DNA of 64,000 nt from Paracoccus sp. (in: a-proteobacteria) (GTDB taxonomy: Bacteria; Pseudomonadota; Alphaproteobacteria; Rhodobacterales; Rhodobacteraceae). The notes beneath the pieces were generated by a model. The model was not told where the DNA came from. It did no database searches and saw only the letters and a list, made by a program, of their open reading frames with translations. Positions 28,718 to 37,901 of this stretch are shown in pieces (position 1 is the first letter of the stretch; each line of letters starts with the position of its first letter). The stretch spans positions 62,001-126,000 of the forward strand of contig NZ_JAUNTJ010000004.1 in assembly GCF_030538755.1 (NCBI RefSeq), written 5' to 3'. Made by a program: the position numbers and the translations under genes.

Positions 28718-29688
28718 CACCCCGCCTTGGCCGCCGCGCTTTCCGGCAGTTCTTCGTCGAACAGGCGCTGATAGAACTCGGCCACGGTCTGGCGTTCCAG
28801 CTCGTCGCATTTGTTCAGGAAGGTCAGGCGGAAGGCGTAACCGACGTTATCGAAGATACGGGCGTTTTGCGCCCAGCTGATGACAGTGCGCGGCGACATC
28901 ACCGTGGACAGGTCGCCCTGCATGAAGGCGGTGCGGGTCAGGTCGGCCAGCGTCACCATCTGGCTGATGACCTTGCGGCCCTTTTCGTTGTTATAGGTCG
29001 GCACCTTGGCCAGCACGATGGCGGCCTCGGCATCATGGGACAGATAGTTCAGCGTCGCGACCAGCGACCAGCGGTCCATCTGGCCCTGGTTGATCTGCTG
29101 GGTGCCGTGATAAAGGCCGGTGGTATCGCCCAGACCCACGGTGTTGGCGGTGGCGAACAGGCGGAAATACGGGTTCGGGGTGATGACCTCGTTCTGGTCC
29201 AGCAGGGTCAGCTTGCCGTCGGCCTCCAGCACGCGCTGAATGACGAACATCACATCGGCGCGGCCCGCGTCATATTCGTCGAAGACGATGGCGGTCGGGT
29301 TGCGCAGCGCCCAGGGCAGGATGCCTTCGTGGAACACCGTCACCTGCTTGCCATCGACCAGCTTGATCGCGTCCTTGCCGATCAGGTCGATGCGGCTGAC
29401 ATGGCTGTCGAGGTTGACGCGCACGCAGGGCCAGTTCAGCCGCGCCGCCACCTGTTCGATATGCGTCGACTTGCCGGTGCCGTGATAGCCCTGGATCATC
29501 ACCCGGCGGTTATAGGCAAAGCCCGCAAGGATCGCCATCGTGGTGTCGGGGTCGAATTTATAGGTCGGGTCCAGTTCCGGCACGCGGTCGGTGCGTTCCG
29601 CGAAACCGCGCACTTTCATATCGCTGTCGATGCCAAAGACTTCGCGCAGGTCGATGTCCTCGGTCGGTTTCGCGTTCTGATCCAGCAT
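28717..29688 (-). CDS. cobS: Cobaltochelatase subunit CobS (AAA+ ATPase)
   Basis: AAA+ motor subunit of the CobNST cobaltochelatase, 323 aa. Walker A is [13 protein letters not shown], Walker [21 protein letters not shown], and sensor-like [21 protein letters not shown] follows. N-terminal segment [25 protein letters not shown] is typical. ATG at 29688 with AAAGGG upstream matches family starts; longer in-frame starts are unsupported. First of cobS-hypothetical-cobT; no cobN or other B12 gene is in the window. Confidence 0.95.
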   Translation of the reverse strand: MLDQNAKPTEDIDLREVFGIDSDMKVRGFAERTDRVPELDPTYKFDPDTTMAILAGFAYNRRVMIQGYHGTGKSTHIEQVAARLNWPCVRVNLDSHVSRIDLIGKDAIKLVDGKQVTVFHEGILPWALRNPTAIVFDEYDAGRADVMFVIQRVLEADGKLTLLDQNEVITPNPYFRLFATANTVGLGDTTGLYHGTQQINQGQMDRWSLVATLNYLSHDAEAAIVLAKVPTYNNEKGRKVISQMVTLADLTRTAFMQGDLSTVMSPRTVISWAQNARIFDNVGYAFRLTFLNKCDELERQTVAEFYQRLFDEELPESAAAKAG

Positions 29689-29814
29689 CGGCTTGCCCTT
29701 TCGTCTTGGTCGCTTGCTTGATCGCGCATTCATCCGCCGACCGCAAGGTGCGGGGCGTTGCATCGCGCCGCGGCGCGCCCTAACCTGCCGCAAAGATCAC
29801 AAACGGGGCAAAGA

Positions 29815-30609
29815 GTGCTGGAAAACCGCCGGGCAGCGGCCGAAAACCTGATCCCGCAGATCGCCAGGGGTGATCGCGGCGCGTTTGATTCGCTTTATCG
29901 GCTGACGGCGGATTGGTTGCACGCGATCTGCCTGTCGGTGCTGAATGATCGCCAAAAGGCGGAAACCGCCTTGCAGGCGGTGTTCCGGCACATCTGGGAC
30001 AATGCGGGCCAGCAGGAAGCCAGCGGGCTGAGCGCGCTGGCATGGCTGGTGGCGCTGACCCGCGCGCAGGCCATGGGCGCGACCTTTGCCCCGGCCAGCG
30101 GGCAGCCGGTCAGCATCCAGCCCGGCCTGCTGCGCCAGACGCTGGCCAGCCTGCCCGTGCCGCAGGCCGCCGCGCTGATCGAGGCGGCGCAAAAGGGCCG
30201 CGCCCCGGCTGACCCGGCGCTGCTGGACGCCGCCATTCAGGCCATCGCCTCTCCGCCCGACGATCAGACCGCAGCCGAGGTTCAGGCCGCGCGCATCGCC
30301 TTGGGCCTGCCCGACGCGGCAACGGCGGCGGCTGGCGCGGATGCGGCGCGGGTGCGCGGCTGGCAGGAACGCATCGCGGTGATCGCCGGGGATGTGACGC
30401 CGGTTCTGGTGCCCGCCCGCGCGCGGCTGGGCCTTGACCGGGCCTTGGGCCACGCCCTGCCCTCGGACATGGGCGAGATCGTGATTCGCGGGCGCGGCCG
30501 CCCCTCGTCAGGCAGCGAAGGCGGTGGTGGCTGGTTCTGGATCATCCTGCTGGCCGTGCTGGTCATCGGCGCGGCGGCTATCGTGCTGTGGCCGCAGATT
30601 ACGCCCTGA
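29815..30609 (+). CDS. Sigma-70 region-2-like protein with C-terminal membrane anchor
   Basis: A 264-aa protein whose N-terminal ~90 residues resemble ECF sigma region 2: LIPQIARGDRGAFDSLYRLT, ICLSVLNDRQKAETALQAVF and HIWDNA. No convincing region 4 HTH follows; TLASLPVPQAAALIEAAQKG is at best a remnant. The middle is Ala-rich and helical, and the C-terminus has a glycine hinge (SGSEGGGGWF) and one membrane segment (WIILLAVLVIGAAAIVLWP). The GTG at 29815 is preferred, with GGGG upstream, over a TTG at 29758. Divergent from cobS. It could be a degenerate sigma factor or anti-sigma-like protein; function unknown. Confidence 0.7.
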   Translation: MLENRRAAAENLIPQIARGDRGAFDSLYRLTADWLHAICLSVLNDRQKAETALQAVFRHIWDNAGQQEASGLSALAWLVALTRAQAMGATFAPASGQPVSIQPGLLRQTLASLPVPQAAALIEAAQKGRAPADPALLDAAIQAIASPPDDQTAAEVQAARIALGLPDAATAAAGADAARVRGWQERIAVIAGDVTPVLVPARARLGLDRALGHALPSDMGEIVIRGRGRPSSGSEGGGGWFWIILLAVLVIGAAAIVLWPQITP

Positions 30610-30674
30610 CCCCCCTTGCGCCGCGCCGCATCCGGCGTCACTGATCGTTTTTTGAACCACGAAGGATCACCGGG

Positions 30675-31655
30675 ATGAGCGGGCTTATCGCATTGCTGGA
30701 CGACGTGGCCGCGATCTCCAAGGTCGCGGCGGCCTCAATCGACGACGTGGCCGGTCAGGCCGCCCGCGCCGGGGCCAAGGCCGCCGGGGCCGTGATCGAC
30801 GATGCGGCAGTGACGCCGAAATATGTGCATGGCTTTGACGCCAGCCGCGAAATTCCCATCGTGTGGAAAATCGCCAGAGGCAGCCTGTTCAACAAGCTGG
30901 TGATCCTGACCCCGGTGGCGCTGCTGCTGTCGGTCTTTGCGCCGCAGGCGATTCCGCCGCTGCTGATGCTGGGCGGGGCCTATCTGTGCTTTGAGGGGGC
31001 GGAAAAGGTCTGGCACATGATCCAGCCCGGCCACGACCACGACAGCGAGGCCCATATCCACCCCCAAGGCGACGGCGCCGCACTGGAAGAGGCGCGGGTC
31101 GCGGGCGCGATCAAGACCGATTTCATCCTGTCGGCGGAAATCATGACCATCGCCCTGTCCACCATTCCCACCGATGACAGTGTGCTGACCAAGGCGCTGA
31201 TCCTGATGATCGTCGCCATCGGCATCACCATCGCCGTTTACGGCTTTGTTGCGCTGGTGGTGAAGGCCGATGATTTCGGCGTCTGGCTGGCCACGCGCGG
31301 GCGTGGCGCGCGGGCCGCTATCGGGCGCGGCATCGTGAAATTCATGCCGGGCTTCATGAAAACGCTGACGGTTGTTGGCACGGCGGCGATGCTGTGGGTC
31401 GGCGGGCAGATCGTGGTGCATGGCCTGCACGAACTGGGCCAGCATCAGCCTTATGAGTGGGTGCATCACATGGCCGAAAGCGCCGCCCACGCCCTGCCCG
31501 CAGCCCCCGGCGCGGCGGCATGGGTGGTGACGGCGTTCTTTGACGGCATCTTTGGCCTGCTGCTGGGGCTGGCGCTGATCCCGGTCGCAACGCGGCTTAT
31601 CAACCCCGCCATCGCCGCCCTGCGCGGCAAGCCCGCAGACGGCAGCGGCCACTAA
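30675..31655 (+). CDS. DUF808 family inner-membrane protein (YedI-like)
   Basis: A 326-aa membrane protein of the DUF808 family. It opens MSGLIALLDDVAAISKVAAASIDDVAGQAARAGAKAAGAVIDD, then VTPKYVHGFDASREIPIVWKIA and GGAYLCFEGAEKVWHMI. A His/Asp/Glu-rich stretch (GHDHDSEAHIHPQGD) is typical. About five membrane segments. GAAGGATC precedes the ATG. Its molecular role is not established in the family. Confidence 0.92.
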   Translation: MSGLIALLDDVAAISKVAAASIDDVAGQAARAGAKAAGAVIDDAAVTPKYVHGFDASREIPIVWKIARGSLFNKLVILTPVALLLSVFAPQAIPPLLMLGGAYLCFEGAEKVWHMIQPGHDHDSEAHIHPQGDGAALEEARVAGAIKTDFILSAEIMTIALSTIPTDDSVLTKALILMIVAIGITIAVYGFVALVVKADDFGVWLATRGRGARAAIGRGIVKFMPGFMKTLTVVGTAAMLWVGGQIVVHGLHELGQHQPYEWVHHMAESAAHALPAAPGAAAWVVTAFFDGIFGLLLGLALIPVATRLINPAIAALRGKPADGSGH

Positions 31656-31678
31656 GCCGGGCGGCCCCTGCCCCGGCG

Positions 31679-32356
31679 CTATCCCCGCAGCGGATAGCGG
31701 GCGATGTCGTGAAACCGGCCCTGATCGTCCTCGCCCGACAGGGTGACGGCATCCACGACCAGCGGCCGGGGCAGGATCGGGTCCAGCACCGGGCGCAGCG
31801 CCGCCTCGACAGTGGCGGGGACATTCGGCCCGGTCAGCGTCATGTGAAAGCGGAACGCCTCCATCACCCAAGGGTAGCCCCAGCGGTCCAGCAGGCCGCG
31901 TTCACGCGGGGGCAGCGCATCGGGGTTGCGGCGGGCGCGGTCTTGCGGGGCCAGCGGCGGGCGGTGACGATCCAGCCCGCGCACCAGCGCCGCCGCCAGA
32001 TCGGTCAGCGCGCCGGGCTGCGCCCTGGGAATCAGCGCCAGAAACCCGCCGACCCGCGCCAGCACCAGATCGCCCGCATCCACCGGGGCCAGCCCCGCAG
32101 CCAGCGCCGCCAGATCATCGGCCAGCGCCGCTGCCCCGTGAACCGCCGCGAAGGGAGGCCTCAGCGTGGCATGAAACCCATAGCGGCGCGGCACCTCGGT
32201 CAGCGCCGCGATCTGCGCCGGCGACAGCCCCTCCAGCGCGGGATGATCCACCGCCCGCCCCGCCGCACTGTCCCAGCCCAGCCACGCCGCCCCGAACCGC
32301 GCCAGATCTCCGGGCACAGGCGTATGATAAACCGCAAACCGGCGATAGCCTGCCAT
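31679..32356 (-). CDS. DUF1045 family 2H-phosphoesterase-like protein
   Basis: A 225-aa protein of the DUF1045 family, often annotated as a phosphonate metabolism protein. Two HxT motifs mark a 2H phosphoesterase fold: GFHATLRPPF (about residue 61) and FHMTLTG (about 170). N-terminus MAGYRRFAVYHTP is typical; the ATG at 32356 has GGGGAA upstream. No phn gene lies nearby, so phosphonate use is not supported here; cyclic-nucleotide or RNA end chemistry is an alternative. Confidence 0.85.
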   Translation of the reverse strand: MAGYRRFAVYHTPVPGDLARFGAAWLGWDSAAGRAVDHPALEGLSPAQIAALTEVPRRYGFHATLRPPFAAVHGAAALADDLAALAAGLAPVDAGDLVLARVGGFLALIPRAQPGALTDLAAALVRGLDRHRPPLAPQDRARRNPDALPPRERGLLDRWGYPWVMEAFRFHMTLTGPNVPATVEAALRPVLDPILPRPLVVDAVTLSGEDDQGRFHDIARYPLRG

Positions 32357-32478
32357 CTTGTTCCCCTTTCGCATCCCTGCCGTGTCCCACTGCAACAAAA
32401 TCGCGCAATTGTGACGCACGCCCTTGCGGTGCCCCGACACGGCCCCTAACTGACCGCGAGACCGGCACAGGATGTAAC

Positions 32479-33567
32479 ATGCGCTCGACCCTTTCCTATC
32501 TGAAATGGCCCCTTATCGTCACCTTTGCCGGTATCGGGCTGGCCGGGCTGTTGGGCTGGCAATACAGCGGCACCATGGCCGGGGCGCTGTCGTTCCTGTT
32601 CATCGCGGCGGTGCTGGCGGTGCTGGAAATCTCGCTGTCGTTCGACAATGCGATCGTGAACGCGAACAAGCTGCAACAGATGACGCCGGTCTGGCAGCGG
32701 CGGTTCCTGACATGGGGCATCCTGATCGCCGTCTTCGGGATGCGGGTTCTGTTCCCGCTGCTGATCGTGGTGATCGCGGCGCAGATCGGGCCGGTTGCGG
32801 CGATCCAACTGGCCGCCACCCAGCCCGACCGCTATGCCGAACTGATCGGTGCCGCGCATCTGCCGATTGCCGCCTTTGGCGGGGCGTTCCTGATGCTGGT
32901 CGCGCTGAACTATTTCTTTGACCAGTCCAAAGAGGTCGATTGGATCGGCGGGCTGGAACGCCGCCTGCGCGCCGCCGGGTCGATCCGCGGGATGGAGGTC
33001 GGCTTTGTGCTGTGCTGCATCCTGATCTTTGTCTGGCTGCTGCCGGTGCGCGACGAACCGACCTTCATGTTCGCGGCCATCTGGGGGATCGTCACCTATC
33101 TGGCCGTCGATGCGCTTGGCTCGGTGCTGGACCGCTGGGGCGCGCCGGGCAAAGGCGGGGCCGCGCAGGCCGGTCTGGGCGGGTTCCTGTATCTCGAAGT
33201 GCTGGACGCCAGCTTCAGCTTTGACGGCGTGATCGGGGCATTCGCGCTGACGCAGAACCTGTTCCTGATCGCCATCGGCCTGGGCATCGGCGCGATGTAT
33301 GTGCGCTCGATGACGGTGATGCTGGTCGAACGCGGCACGCTGGCCGAGTTCCGCTATCTCGAACATGGCGCGTTCTGGTCGATCCTGATCCTGTCGGTCA
33401 TCATGTTCGGCCAGACCATGTGGCACATCCCCGAGGCGATCACCGGCCTGCTGGGCGCCAGCTTTATCGCCATGGCCTTTGTCAGCTCGATCCTGTGGAA
33501 CCGCGCCAACCCCGACAAACACCTGCCTGAAGGCCATATCAACAAACACGGCCATTACGAAGATTAA
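32479..33567 (+). CDS. DUF475 family integral membrane protein (TerC-like)
   Basis: A 362-aa membrane protein with eight or more hydrophobic segments. Acidic intramembrane motifs LEISLSFDNAIVNANKLQQM and LEVLDASFSFDGVIGAFALT are the two halves characteristic of DUF475, a TerC-like family of probable metal-ion transporters. VALNYFFDQSKEVDWIGGLE lies between. The C-terminus is short and His-rich (HLPEGHINKHGHYED). AGGATGTAAC before the ATG. The ion handled is unknown. Confidence 0.9.
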   Translation: MRSTLSYLKWPLIVTFAGIGLAGLLGWQYSGTMAGALSFLFIAAVLAVLEISLSFDNAIVNANKLQQMTPVWQRRFLTWGILIAVFGMRVLFPLLIVVIAAQIGPVAAIQLAATQPDRYAELIGAAHLPIAAFGGAFLMLVALNYFFDQSKEVDWIGGLERRLRAAGSIRGMEVGFVLCCILIFVWLLPVRDEPTFMFAAIWGIVTYLAVDALGSVLDRWGAPGKGGAAQAGLGGFLYLEVLDASFSFDGVIGAFALTQNLFLIAIGLGIGAMYVRSMTVMLVERGTLAEFRYLEHGAFWSILILSVIMFGQTMWHIPEAITGLLGASFIAMAFVSSILWNRANPDKHLPEGHINKHGHYED

Positions 33568-33624
33568 GGCCGCGCCCGGACCTTTGGGCCGTTCGGACGC
33601 GGCAGCGCGTTGGGCTGCGGGGCG

Positions 33625-34752
33625 TTACAGCACCTTGTCCAGCACGGCGCGCAGACGGGCAACGGTGCCGTCCACATCCTGCAACTTGTCCAGCCCGAAC
33701 AGGCCAAGGCGGAAGGTCGAGAAATCGGCCCCCTCGCCCACCTGCAACGGCACCCCGGCGGCAATCTGCATCCCATGGGCGGCAAATGCCTTGCCGGATT
33801 TGATGTCAGGGTCACTGGTATAAGACACCACCACCCCCGGCGCGCCGAATCCCTGTGCCGCGACCGAGCGGATGCCACGTTCGGCCAGCATCTCGCGCAC
33901 GGCATGGCCCAGACGCCATTGCGCATCACGCGCCGCATCCCAACCCATGGCGCGCGTTTCAGCCATCGCCGCGTGCAGGCCGACCAGCGCATCGGTGGGC
34001 ATGGTGGCGTGATAGGCATGGCCACCATCCTCATATGCAGCCATGATCGCGCGCCATTTCTTCAGATCCAGCGCAAAGCTGTCGCTGTCGGTTTCCGCCA
34101 GCCGCTGCGCCGCCCGATCCGACAGCATCACCAGCCCGGCCGAGGGCGAGGCCGACCAGCCCTTTTGCGGGGCCGAGATCAGCACATCAACGCCGGTCGC
34201 CGCCATATCCACCCAGATCGCCCCCGAGGCAATGCAGTCCAGCACCATCAGCGCCCCCACCTCATGCGCGGCTGACGCCAGTGCGGCGATGTAATCATCC
34301 GGCAGGATCAACCCGGCCGAAGTTTCCACATGCGGGGCAAACACCACATCAGGGCGCGCATCGCGGATCTGCTGCACAACGTCCTCGACCGGGGCGGGGG
34401 CATAGGCGGGCTGCGGCTCGTTCCCGGCGGGGCGGGCCATGGCCACGGTCAGTTCCCGCGCCCAGCCGCCCGCCTCGAAAATCTGGCTCCAGCGATAGCT
34501 GAACCAGCCATTGCGCACGATCAGCGCATGGGCATCGCGCCCGAACTGCCGCGCCACCGATTCCATCGCATAAGTGCCGCCGCCCGGAACGATGGCAACC
34601 TGATCGGCACGGTAAACCTCGCGCAGGGATGCCGACAAATCGCGCATCACCGCCTGAAACTTGTGCGACATATGGTTCAGGGAACGGTCGGTAAACACCA
34701 CCGAAAATTCCAGCAAACCATCGGGGTCAACATCAGGGCGCAGGCCGGGCAT
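33625..34752 (-). CDS. Class V PLP-dependent aminotransferase (alanine/serine-glyoxylate type)
   Basis: A 375-aa aminotransferase. N-terminal MSHKFQAVMRDLSASLREVY and IVPGGGTYAMESVARQFG bind the cofactor; LMVLDCIASGAIWVDM has the PLP Asp, and the Schiff-base Lys is in DVLISAPQKGWSASPSAGLVML. HATMPTDALVGLHAAM and FSTFRLGLFGLD follow in family order. AAAGGATCGCCC precedes the ATG at 34752. Likely amino donor and acceptor are alanine or serine and glyoxylate, but specificity cannot be read from sequence. Convergent with the DUF475 gene. Confidence 0.88.
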   Translation of the reverse strand: MPGLRPDVDPDGLLEFSVVFTDRSLNHMSHKFQAVMRDLSASLREVYRADQVAIVPGGGTYAMESVARQFGRDAHALIVRNGWFSYRWSQIFEAGGWARELTVAMARPAGNEPQPAYAPAPVEDVVQQIRDARPDVVFAPHVETSAGLILPDDYIAALASAAHEVGALMVLDCIASGAIWVDMAATGVDVLISAPQKGWSASPSAGLVMLSDRAAQRLAETDSDSFALDLKKWRAIMAAYEDGGHAYHATMPTDALVGLHAAMAETRAMGWDAARDAQWRLGHAVREMLAERGIRSVAAQGFGAPGVVVSYTSDPDIKSGKAFAAHGMQIAAGVPLQVGEGADFSTFRLGLFGLDKLQDVDGTVARLRAVLDKVL

Positions 34753-34812
34753 GGGCGATCCTTTCACTATCCTCCGGCCCAGCCTAGCTTGCAGCCTTCT
34801 GCGGAACCAGCC

Positions 34813-34843
34813 CATCTTTGGTCCTTAAATATCCTCGGGGGTG
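34813..34843 (+). repeat. Copy A of a dispersed intergenic motif
   Basis: CATCTTTGGTCCTTAAATATCC followed by TCGGGGGTG. It matches copy B at 39505-39534, on the other strand, at 21 of 22 positions in the core. The two copies are inverted relative to each other and bracket the polyamine genes. GC-rich hairpins adjoin each copy. Confidence 0.8.
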
Positions 34844-34854
34844 ACGAGGATCAG

Positions 34855-34877
34855 AAAAAGGTCCAGTGGACCTTTTT
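34855..34877. terminator. Bidirectional terminator-like hairpin beside repeat copy A
   Basis: AAAAAGGTCC and GGACCTTTTT form a perfect 10-bp stem with a 3-base loop. A and T runs at the stem base could terminate transcription either way. A second, slightly bulged GC hairpin (CCGGGGGGCG, then CGCCCCCGG) lies at about 34910-34931. It stands between the divergent aminotransferase and amidotransferase genes, an odd place for a terminator, so a role in insulating or as part of the repeat element is possible. Confidence 0.65.
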
Positions 34878-35018
34878 CCCGAGGAACGCCCGGCTTGCCG
34901 GGCCGGGGGGCGAAGCGCCCCCGGTTGCGGCCCCGCCACCCCGCCGGACCCAGCCCCCTTGCCAGCCCCCCGCCCGACACATTACCTTTGCGTCAGATCA
35001 TAAACACCACAGGTTTCC

Positions 35019-35714
35019 ATGCGCATCGGTATCCTTCAATGCGGCCAGTCGCCCGATCTGCTGAGGGCAGAGATGGGCGACTATCCCGATATGTTCACCC
35101 GGATGCTGGCCGGGCGCGGGTTTGACTTCAGCCACTACCATGTCGAGGACATGCAGTTCCCCGCCTCGGTTCACGATGCCGATGGCTGGCTGCTGACCGG
35201 ATCGCGCCATGGCGCATACGAAGACCACGCCTTCATCCCTCCGCTGGAAGATTTCATCCGCAAGGCCCATGATGCGGGCGTGCCGATGGTGGGCATCTGT
35301 TTCGGCCACCAGATCATCGCGCAGGCCTTGGGCGGCACGGTTGAAAAATACGCAGGCGGCTGGGCTGTCGGCGCGCAGGATTACGACTTTGACGGCCAGC
35401 AGGTCACGCTGAACGCCTGGCATCAGGATCAGGTCACGGCCCTGCCGCCGGGGGCCACCGTCTGCGGCAGCAACGGCTTTTGCGAAAATGCGGCGCTGGT
35501 TTACGGCGACCGCGCCTTTACCGTGCAGGCCCACCCCGAATTCGAGGACCGCTTTGTTCAGGGCCTGATGCAGTTCCGCGCCAGCACCGTGCCCGACACG
35601 CTGCTGGACCGCGCCAATGCCCGCATGGATGCACCCAAATCCAGCGGCCTGATCGCCGACCGGATCGAGGCGTTCTTCAAACAGCCCCGCGCCAGCGTCC
35701 GGGGCGCGGCCTGA
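35019..35714 (+). CDS. Class I glutamine amidotransferase domain protein
   Basis: A 231-aa stand-alone class I amidotransferase, GuaA-like. The nucleophile Cys is in VPMVGICFGHQIIAQALGG and the His/Glu pair in FTVQAHPEFEDRF. N-terminus MRIGILQCGQSPDLLRAEMGDY. It starts an operon with a PaiB-like gene (1-base overlap), a PuuA-like ligase and a PuuB-like oxidase. By context it may hydrolyse a gamma-glutamyl intermediate, the job PuuD does in E. coli, though it is not a close PuuD relative. Confidence 0.9.
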   Translation: MRIGILQCGQSPDLLRAEMGDYPDMFTRMLAGRGFDFSHYHVEDMQFPASVHDADGWLLTGSRHGAYEDHAFIPPLEDFIRKAHDAGVPMVGICFGHQIIAQALGGTVEKYAGGWAVGAQDYDFDGQQVTLNAWHQDQVTALPPGATVCGSNGFCENAALVYGDRAFTVQAHPEFEDRFVQGLMQFRASTVPDTLLDRANARMDAPKSSGLIADRIEAFFKQPRASVRGAA

Positions 35715-36316
35715 TGTATTGCCCCGCTCATTTCGCCGAAACCCGGCCCGAAATTCTGGCGGGCCTGATTGCGGCGCATCCGCTGGGGTTGCTGATCTCG
35801 GCCACCGGGGGGCTGAGCGCAAATGCGCTGCCCTTCCAGATGAGCGGCGATGGCCTGCTGCGCGCGCATCTGGCCCGCGCCAACCCGCAACTGACCGGGC
35901 TTGACGGGGCCGAAGTGCTGGTGGTGTTTCAGGGACCGCAGGCTTACATCACCCCCGCGCTGTATCAGGCCAAGGCCGAAACCGGCAAAGTGGTGCCGAC
36001 GTGGAACTATCTGATGGTGCAGGTGCGCGGCACCGCCCGGCTGCGCGATGATGCCGACTGGCTGGGCGATCAGATCGAGGCGCTGACCCGGCAGATGGAA
36101 ACCGGCCTGCCCGACCCATGGGCCGTGACCGACGCGCCCGCCAGCTATATCAATGCGATGAAACGCGGCATCGTCGGGGTCGAGATCACCATCACCGACA
36201 TCGCCGGCAAATGGAAAGCCAGCCAGAACCGCAGCGCCGCCGACCGCGCCAATGTGGCCGCTGCGCTGGCACACACTCATCCGGCGCTGGCCGCCGCCGC
36301 AACAGGTGACTTATGA
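35714..36316 (+). CDS. FMN-binding PaiB-like protein
   Basis: A 200-aa PaiB/FMN-binding split-barrel protein: MYCPAHFAETRPEILAGLIAAHPLGLLIS, LSANALPFQMSGDGLLRAHLARANPQ and VPTWNYLMVQVRGTARL are family hallmarks, with KWKASQNRSAADR near the C-terminus. PaiB proteins were first described as negative regulators; many act as flavin-dependent or haem-degrading proteins. No HTH is visible, so regulation would not be by the classical route. Overlaps both neighbours (TGATG and ATGA). Confidence 0.9.
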   Translation: MYCPAHFAETRPEILAGLIAAHPLGLLISATGGLSANALPFQMSGDGLLRAHLARANPQLTGLDGAEVLVVFQGPQAYITPALYQAKAETGKVVPTWNYLMVQVRGTARLRDDADWLGDQIEALTRQMETGLPDPWAVTDAPASYINAMKRGIVGVEITITDIAGKWKASQNRSAADRANVAAALAHTHPALAAAATGDL

Positions 36317-37674
36317 CCACGCCCGACTGGCTGAACCACGCCCCCGCCGCCGCCCGCCGCTATGTCGAGGGCAAGCGCCTGGACGAGGTGGAATGTATCG
36401 TCGCCGACATCGCCGGGGTGGCGCGCGGCAAGGCGATGCCTGCCTCCAAATTCGCGCGGCAGGAAAAATTCTATCTGCCGAACTCGATCTTTTTGCAGAC
36501 CATCACCGGCGAATGGGCCGATAACCCGCAGGGCGCGTTCACCGAACCCGACATGATCCTGCGGCCCGATTTCACCACCGCCACCGCCGCGCCATGGACC
36601 GCCGATTATACGATGCAGGTCATCCATGACGTGCTGGACCAGCAGGGCCAGCCGGTCCCCATCGCACCGCGCAACGTGCTGAAACGGGTCGTCGGCCTGT
36701 ATCACGAACGCGGCTGGCGCCCGGTCGTCGCCCCCGAGATGGAATTCTTTCTGGTCGCCCGCAACACCGACCCCAACCAGCCGATCATCCCTCCGATGGG
36801 CCGCACCGGGCGGCGCGCGGCGGCAAAGCAGGCCTATTCCATGTCGGCGGTCGATGAATACGGCCGCGTCATCGACGACATCTATGACTTTGCCGAGGCG
36901 CAGGGCTTTGAAATCGACGGCATCCTGCAAGAAGGCGGGGCCGGTCAGGTCGAAATCAATCTGAACCACGGCGATCCGGTCGCCTTGGCCGACGAGATTT
37001 TCTATTTCAAGCGCCTCATCCGCGAGGCCGCGCTGCGTCACGACTGTTTCGCCACCTTCATGGCCAAGCCGATCGAGGGCGAACCGGGCAGCGCCATGCA
37101 CATCCATCATTCGGTGGTGGACGCGAAAACCGGCAAGAACATCTTTTCCGACGCGCAGGGCCGCGAGGCGCCGGAATTTCTGCATTTCATCGCCGGGATG
37201 CAGAAACACCTGCCCGCCGCCGTTGCCTTGCTGGCACCCTATGTGAACAGCTATCGCCGCTATGTCCCCGACTTTGCTGCGCCGATCAATCTGGAATGGG
37301 GCCGCGACAACCGCACCACCGGGCTGCGCGTGCCGATTTCCAGCCCGGAATCGCGGCGGGTGGAAAACCGGCTGGCGGGGATGGATTGCAACCCCTATCT
37401 GGGTCTGGCCGCATCGCTGGCCTGCGGCTATCTGGGGCTGACCGAGGCGGAAAACCCGCGCGCGGAATGCTTGGGCGATGCCTATATGTCGCAGGACGAA
37501 CTGCCCTATAACCTTGGCGACGCGCTGGACCTGATGACCGAAAACGAGCCGATGCGCGGCGTCTTGGGCAGCGAATTTGTTGCCGTTTACGAATCGGTCA
37601 AGCGCAACGAATACAAGGAGTTCCTGCAAGTCATCAGCCCATGGGAACGTGAACATCTGCTGTTGAACGTGTGA
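36313..37674 (+). CDS. puuA: Glutamine synthetase family ligase, probable gamma-glutamylputrescine synthetase
   Basis: Glutamine-synthetase-fold ligase of 453 aa, PuuA-like. Metal and substrate residues lie in PEMEFFLV, GAGQVEINLNHGD, MHIHHSVVD and NRTTGLRVPISSPESRRVENR. It lacks the adenylylation loop of housekeeping GlnA. PuuA ligates glutamate to putrescine with ATP. A PuuB-like oxidase is just downstream and an amidotransferase upstream, which supports polyamine catabolism. Other amines remain possible. Confidence 0.88.
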   Translation: MTTPDWLNHAPAAARRYVEGKRLDEVECIVADIAGVARGKAMPASKFARQEKFYLPNSIFLQTITGEWADNPQGAFTEPDMILRPDFTTATAAPWTADYTMQVIHDVLDQQGQPVPIAPRNVLKRVVGLYHERGWRPVVAPEMEFFLVARNTDPNQPIIPPMGRTGRRAAAKQAYSMSAVDEYGRVIDDIYDFAEAQGFEIDGILQEGGAGQVEINLNHGDPVALADEIFYFKRLIREAALRHDCFATFMAKPIEGEPGSAMHIHHSVVDAKTGKNIFSDAQGREAPEFLHFIAGMQKHLPAAVALLAPYVNSYRRYVPDFAAPINLEWGRDNRTTGLRVPISSPESRRVENRLAGMDCNPYLGLAASLACGYLGLTEAENPRAECLGDAYMSQDELPYNLGDALDLMTENEPMRGVLGSEFVAVYESVKRNEYKEFLQVISPWEREHLLLNV

Positions 37675-37704
37675 TGCGGGCCGGTCTGCGATGACGGCGG
37701 CGAG

Positions 37705-37901
37705 TTATTCCCAATCCACCGCCTTGGGGGCCTTGCGTTCCTGCACCGTCACCTCGTGCAGATAGCGGCGCGGGTTCCCGCACATCCAGCAGGAACAAAG
37801 CGCCAGATGATTCGCCGCTTTGGCCTTTTATCATGGGGATAGATCTTGCGCGCCCGCGCCTTCATCCGGGCCATATCAGCGCGGCGGCGGGAAAGAGACA
37901 T
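37705..37901 (-). pseudogene. Frameshifted small CxCxxC protein gene
   Basis: On the minus strand the frame opens MSLSRRRADMARMKARARKI and YPHDK, then loses sense. Changing frame at the TTTT run (37826-37829; AAAA on the coding strand) restores AKAANHLALCSCWMCGNPRR and YLHEVTVQERKAPKAVDWE, ending at TAA (37707-37705). One missing A (GATAAAAGG for GATAAAAAGG) would explain it. The restored product of about 65 residues has a CxCxxC motif and the Arg-rich start seen in small uncharacterised alphaproteobacterial proteins. AGGG precedes the ATG. It may be a real pseudogene, a sequencing error or a slippery site. Confidence 0.65.
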
